Below, piece by piece: positions 4,635-6,027 of a stretch of DNA of 6,027 nt (the first letter of the stretch is position 1; each line of letters starts with the position of its first letter). A program made the translations under genes and the position numbers. Source of the stretch: Solirubrobacterales bacterium (lineage in GTDB: Bacteria; Actinomycetota; Thermoleophilia; Solirubrobacterales; Solirubrobacteraceae); the NCBI GenBank assembly GCA_016215085.1, contig JACRMD010000200.1, positions 1 through 6,027 on the forward strand, written 5' to 3'. The notes below the pieces were generated by a model, which saw only the letters and a list, made by a program, of their open reading frames with translations, was not told the DNA's origin and searched no databases.

Positions 4635-5998
4635 CCCAGCGCGGGCGCGGCGGGCAGGCGCTCCAGCGCGGCGTTCATGTCGGCCTCGCTGAACTCGGGG
4701 TCCTCGAGCGTCCCGGCGAGGTACGCGTCGTAGGCGGCCATGTCGAAGTTGCCGTGGCCGCAGAGGTTGAACAGGATCACCCGCTCCTCGCCGGCCTCCT
4801 TGGCGGCCATCGCCTCCTCGATCGCGCCGCGGATCGCGTGGGCCGGCTCGGGCGCCGGGATGATCCCCTCGCTGCGGGCGAATCGGACCGCCGCCTCGAA
4901 GGTCTCGTTCTGGCGGTAGGCGCGGGCCTCGACCAGGCCGGCCTTGACCAGCGCGCAGACCAGCGGCGAGTCGCCGTGGTAGCGCAGGCCGCCGGCGTGC
5001 ACCGGCGGGGGCACGAAGTCGTGGCCCAGCGTGTACATCGGCATGAGCGGCGTCAGGCCGGCGGTGTCGCCGTAGTCGTAGGAGTAGACGCCGCGGGTGA
5101 GCGTCGGGCACGCGGCCGGCTCGGCGGCGACGAACCGCACGTCGCGGTCGCCGCGCAGCTTCTCGCGCAGGAACGGGAACACGATGCCGCCGAAGTTCGA
5201 GCCGCCGCCGACGCAGGCGACGATGACGTCGGGCCGGTCGCCGGCCATCTCCATCTGGGCGATGGCCTCGATCCCGACGACGGTCTGGTGCAGCAGCACG
5301 TGGTTGAGCACCGAGCCGAGCGCGTAGTTGGTGTCCTCGCGCTGGGCGGCGACCTCGACCGCCTCGGAGATCGCGATGCCCAGCGAGCCGGTCGGGTGCG
5401 ACGCGTTCGCGCGGCCGGCCTCGGTGAGGTCCGACGGCGACCGGTGCACCGTGGCGCCCCAGGTCTGGATCATCGAGCGGCGGTAGGGCTTCTGGTCGTA
5501 GGACGAGCCGACCATGAAGACCTCGCACTCCATGTCGAACAGCGAGCACGCGAAGGCCAGCGACGAGCCCCACTGGCCGGCGCCGGTCTCGGTGCTGAGC
5601 TTGCGCACGCCGGCCTGGAGGTTCTCGTAGGCCTGGGGCACGGCGGTGTTGGGCTTGTGCGAGCCGGCGGGGGAGACGCCCTCCCACTTGTAGTAGATGC
5701 GGGCCGGCGTCCCGAGCGCCTGCTCCAGGCGGCGGGCGCGGCGCAGCGGCGTCGGGCGCCACAGCTTGTAGGCGTCGCGGACCGCGGCGGGGATGGCGAT
5801 CTCGGGCTCCATCGAGACCTCCTGCTCGATCAACCCCATGGGGAAGATCGCGGCGAGGTCGTCAGGGCCCGCGGGCTCGCCCGTGCGCGGGCTCAGGGGC
5901 GGGGGCGGCGGGTCGCCGGGCAGGTCGGGCGCGATGTTGACCCAGTGGGTCGGGATCGCGTCCTCGTCGAGCAGGAACGTCGTGCGGTCGTCGGCCAT
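4631..5998 (-). CDS. trpB: Tryptophan synthase beta chain, TrpB2 type
   Basis: This is a PLP enzyme that joins indole and L-serine to make L-tryptophan in the cytoplasm. The 455 residues match the longer TrpB2 class, which often lacks a dedicated TrpA, rather than classic TrpB1 (about 400). An N-terminal extension of about 80 residues ends in the RPTPL substrate entry motif (81-85). The PLP lysine is Lys115 in GSHKPNTA, where TrpB1 has HKxN in a shorter context. ETGAGQWG (136-143) carries the catalytic-site Glu137. GGGSNF (264-269) is the phosphate-binding loop, and CGHGNFD (413-419) corresponds to the C-terminal cofactor-contact loop. All key residues are intact. No trpA or other trp gene is adjacent. 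TrpB2 enzymes may work alone on free indole or salvage it; that is family knowledge, not shown here. Start ATG 5998 has no good Shine-Dalgarno but has a -10-like box close upstream. It is convergent with the secreted-protein gene. Confidence 0.95.
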   Translation of the reverse strand: MADDRTTFLLDEDAIPTHWVNIAPDLPGDPPPPPLSPRTGEPAGPDDLAAIFPMGLIEQEVSMEPEIAIPAAVRDAYKLWRPTPLRRARRLEQALGTPARIYYKWEGVSPAGSHKPNTAVPQAYENLQAGVRKLSTETGAGQWGSSLAFACSLFDMECEVFMVGSSYDQKPYRRSMIQTWGATVHRSPSDLTEAGRANASHPTGSLGIAISEAVEVAAQREDTNYALGSVLNHVLLHQTVVGIEAIAQMEMAGDRPDVIVACVGGGSNFGGIVFPFLREKLRGDRDVRFVAAEPAACPTLTRGVYSYDYGDTAGLTPLMPMYTLGHDFVPPPVHAGGLRYHGDSPLVCALVKAGLVEARAYRQNETFEAAVRFARSEGIIPAPEPAHAIRGAIEEAMAAKEAGEERVILFNLCGHGNFDMAAYDAYLAGTLEDPEFSEADMNAALERLPAAPALG

Positions 5999-6007
5999 GG
6001 GGGGCCG

Positions 6008-6013
6008 ATCCTA
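6008..6013 (-). promoter_or_regulatory. Candidate -10 box of trpB
   Basis: On the minus strand TAGGAT fits the actinobacterial TAnnnT -10 pattern and ends nine bases before the trpB ATG. Transcription would then start at or within a few bases of the ATG, giving a leaderless or nearly leaderless mRNA, consistent with the lack of a Shine-Dalgarno motif. The -35 region would fall at or beyond the window edge and cannot be checked. Confidence 0.4.
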
Positions 6014-6027
6014 GTCCGCCTACCCGC

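Noticed and set aside
3996..5762. 588-codon open frame on the minus strand
   Set aside because: It is a frame-shifted shadow of the intact TrpB2 gene and antisense to the secreted-protein gene. Composition is low-complexity.
4631..5998. Alternative calls of threonine synthase or cysteine synthase for the PLP enzyme
   Set aside because: The GSHKPNTA lysine motif, ETGAGQWG and GGGSNF together are specific to tryptophan synthase beta, TrpB2 type.

Overview
The window comes from a very GC-rich chromosome with strongly G/C-ending codons, GTG and TTG starts and few Shine-Dalgarno motifs. The gene types (group 1 truncated globin, STAS antagonist, divergent Crp/Fnr-type regulator, sigma factor followed by an Arg-rich single-pass membrane protein, TrpB2-type tryptophan synthase) suggest an actinobacterium, perhaps of the Thermoleophilia/Solirubrobacterales type. 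That placement is inference, not a database result. There are no RNA genes, insertion sequences, phage genes or CRISPR arrays.

Layout, left to right. The minus strand opens with the N-terminal third of an AzlC-family permease, cut by the window edge (1-309). A 167-bp gap holding two inverted repeats separates it from a plus-strand pair, a truncated hemoglobin (477-842) and a Nudix hydrolase (854-1471). The Nudix 3' end overlaps, tail to tail, an orphan STAS-domain protein on the minus strand (1440-1808). Divergent from that is a Crp/Fnr-like regulator (1889-2650), preceded by a nearly perfect 20-bp palindrome that looks like an operator. A minus-strand two-gene operon follows: an ECF-like sigma factor (3291-3899) translationally coupled through ATGA to a single-pass membrane protein (2647-3294), probably its regulator or partner. 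Upstream lies a 31-bp tandem repeat built on the palindrome GGGGCCTGGCCCC (3951-4025), then a 57-codon minus-strand small ORF (4034-4207). A divergent plus-strand secreted protein (4242-4634) starts at a 15-bp palindrome. The window ends with a complete minus-strand TrpB2-type tryptophan synthase beta chain (4631-5998), with a -10-like TAGGAT just before its start.

The genes do not form one pathway. Four are regulatory or probably regulatory (STAS protein, Crp-like protein, sigma factor, membrane partner), and the rest are housekeeping or accessory (permease, globin, Nudix, TrpB2). I found no clear new defence or mobile system. The observations most worth following are the 1858-1877 palindrome, the 31-bp tandem repeat, the sigma/membrane pair without a visible zinc anti-sigma motif, the Nudix box one residue short, and two convergent gene pairs that share a CTAG as overlapping stop codons.
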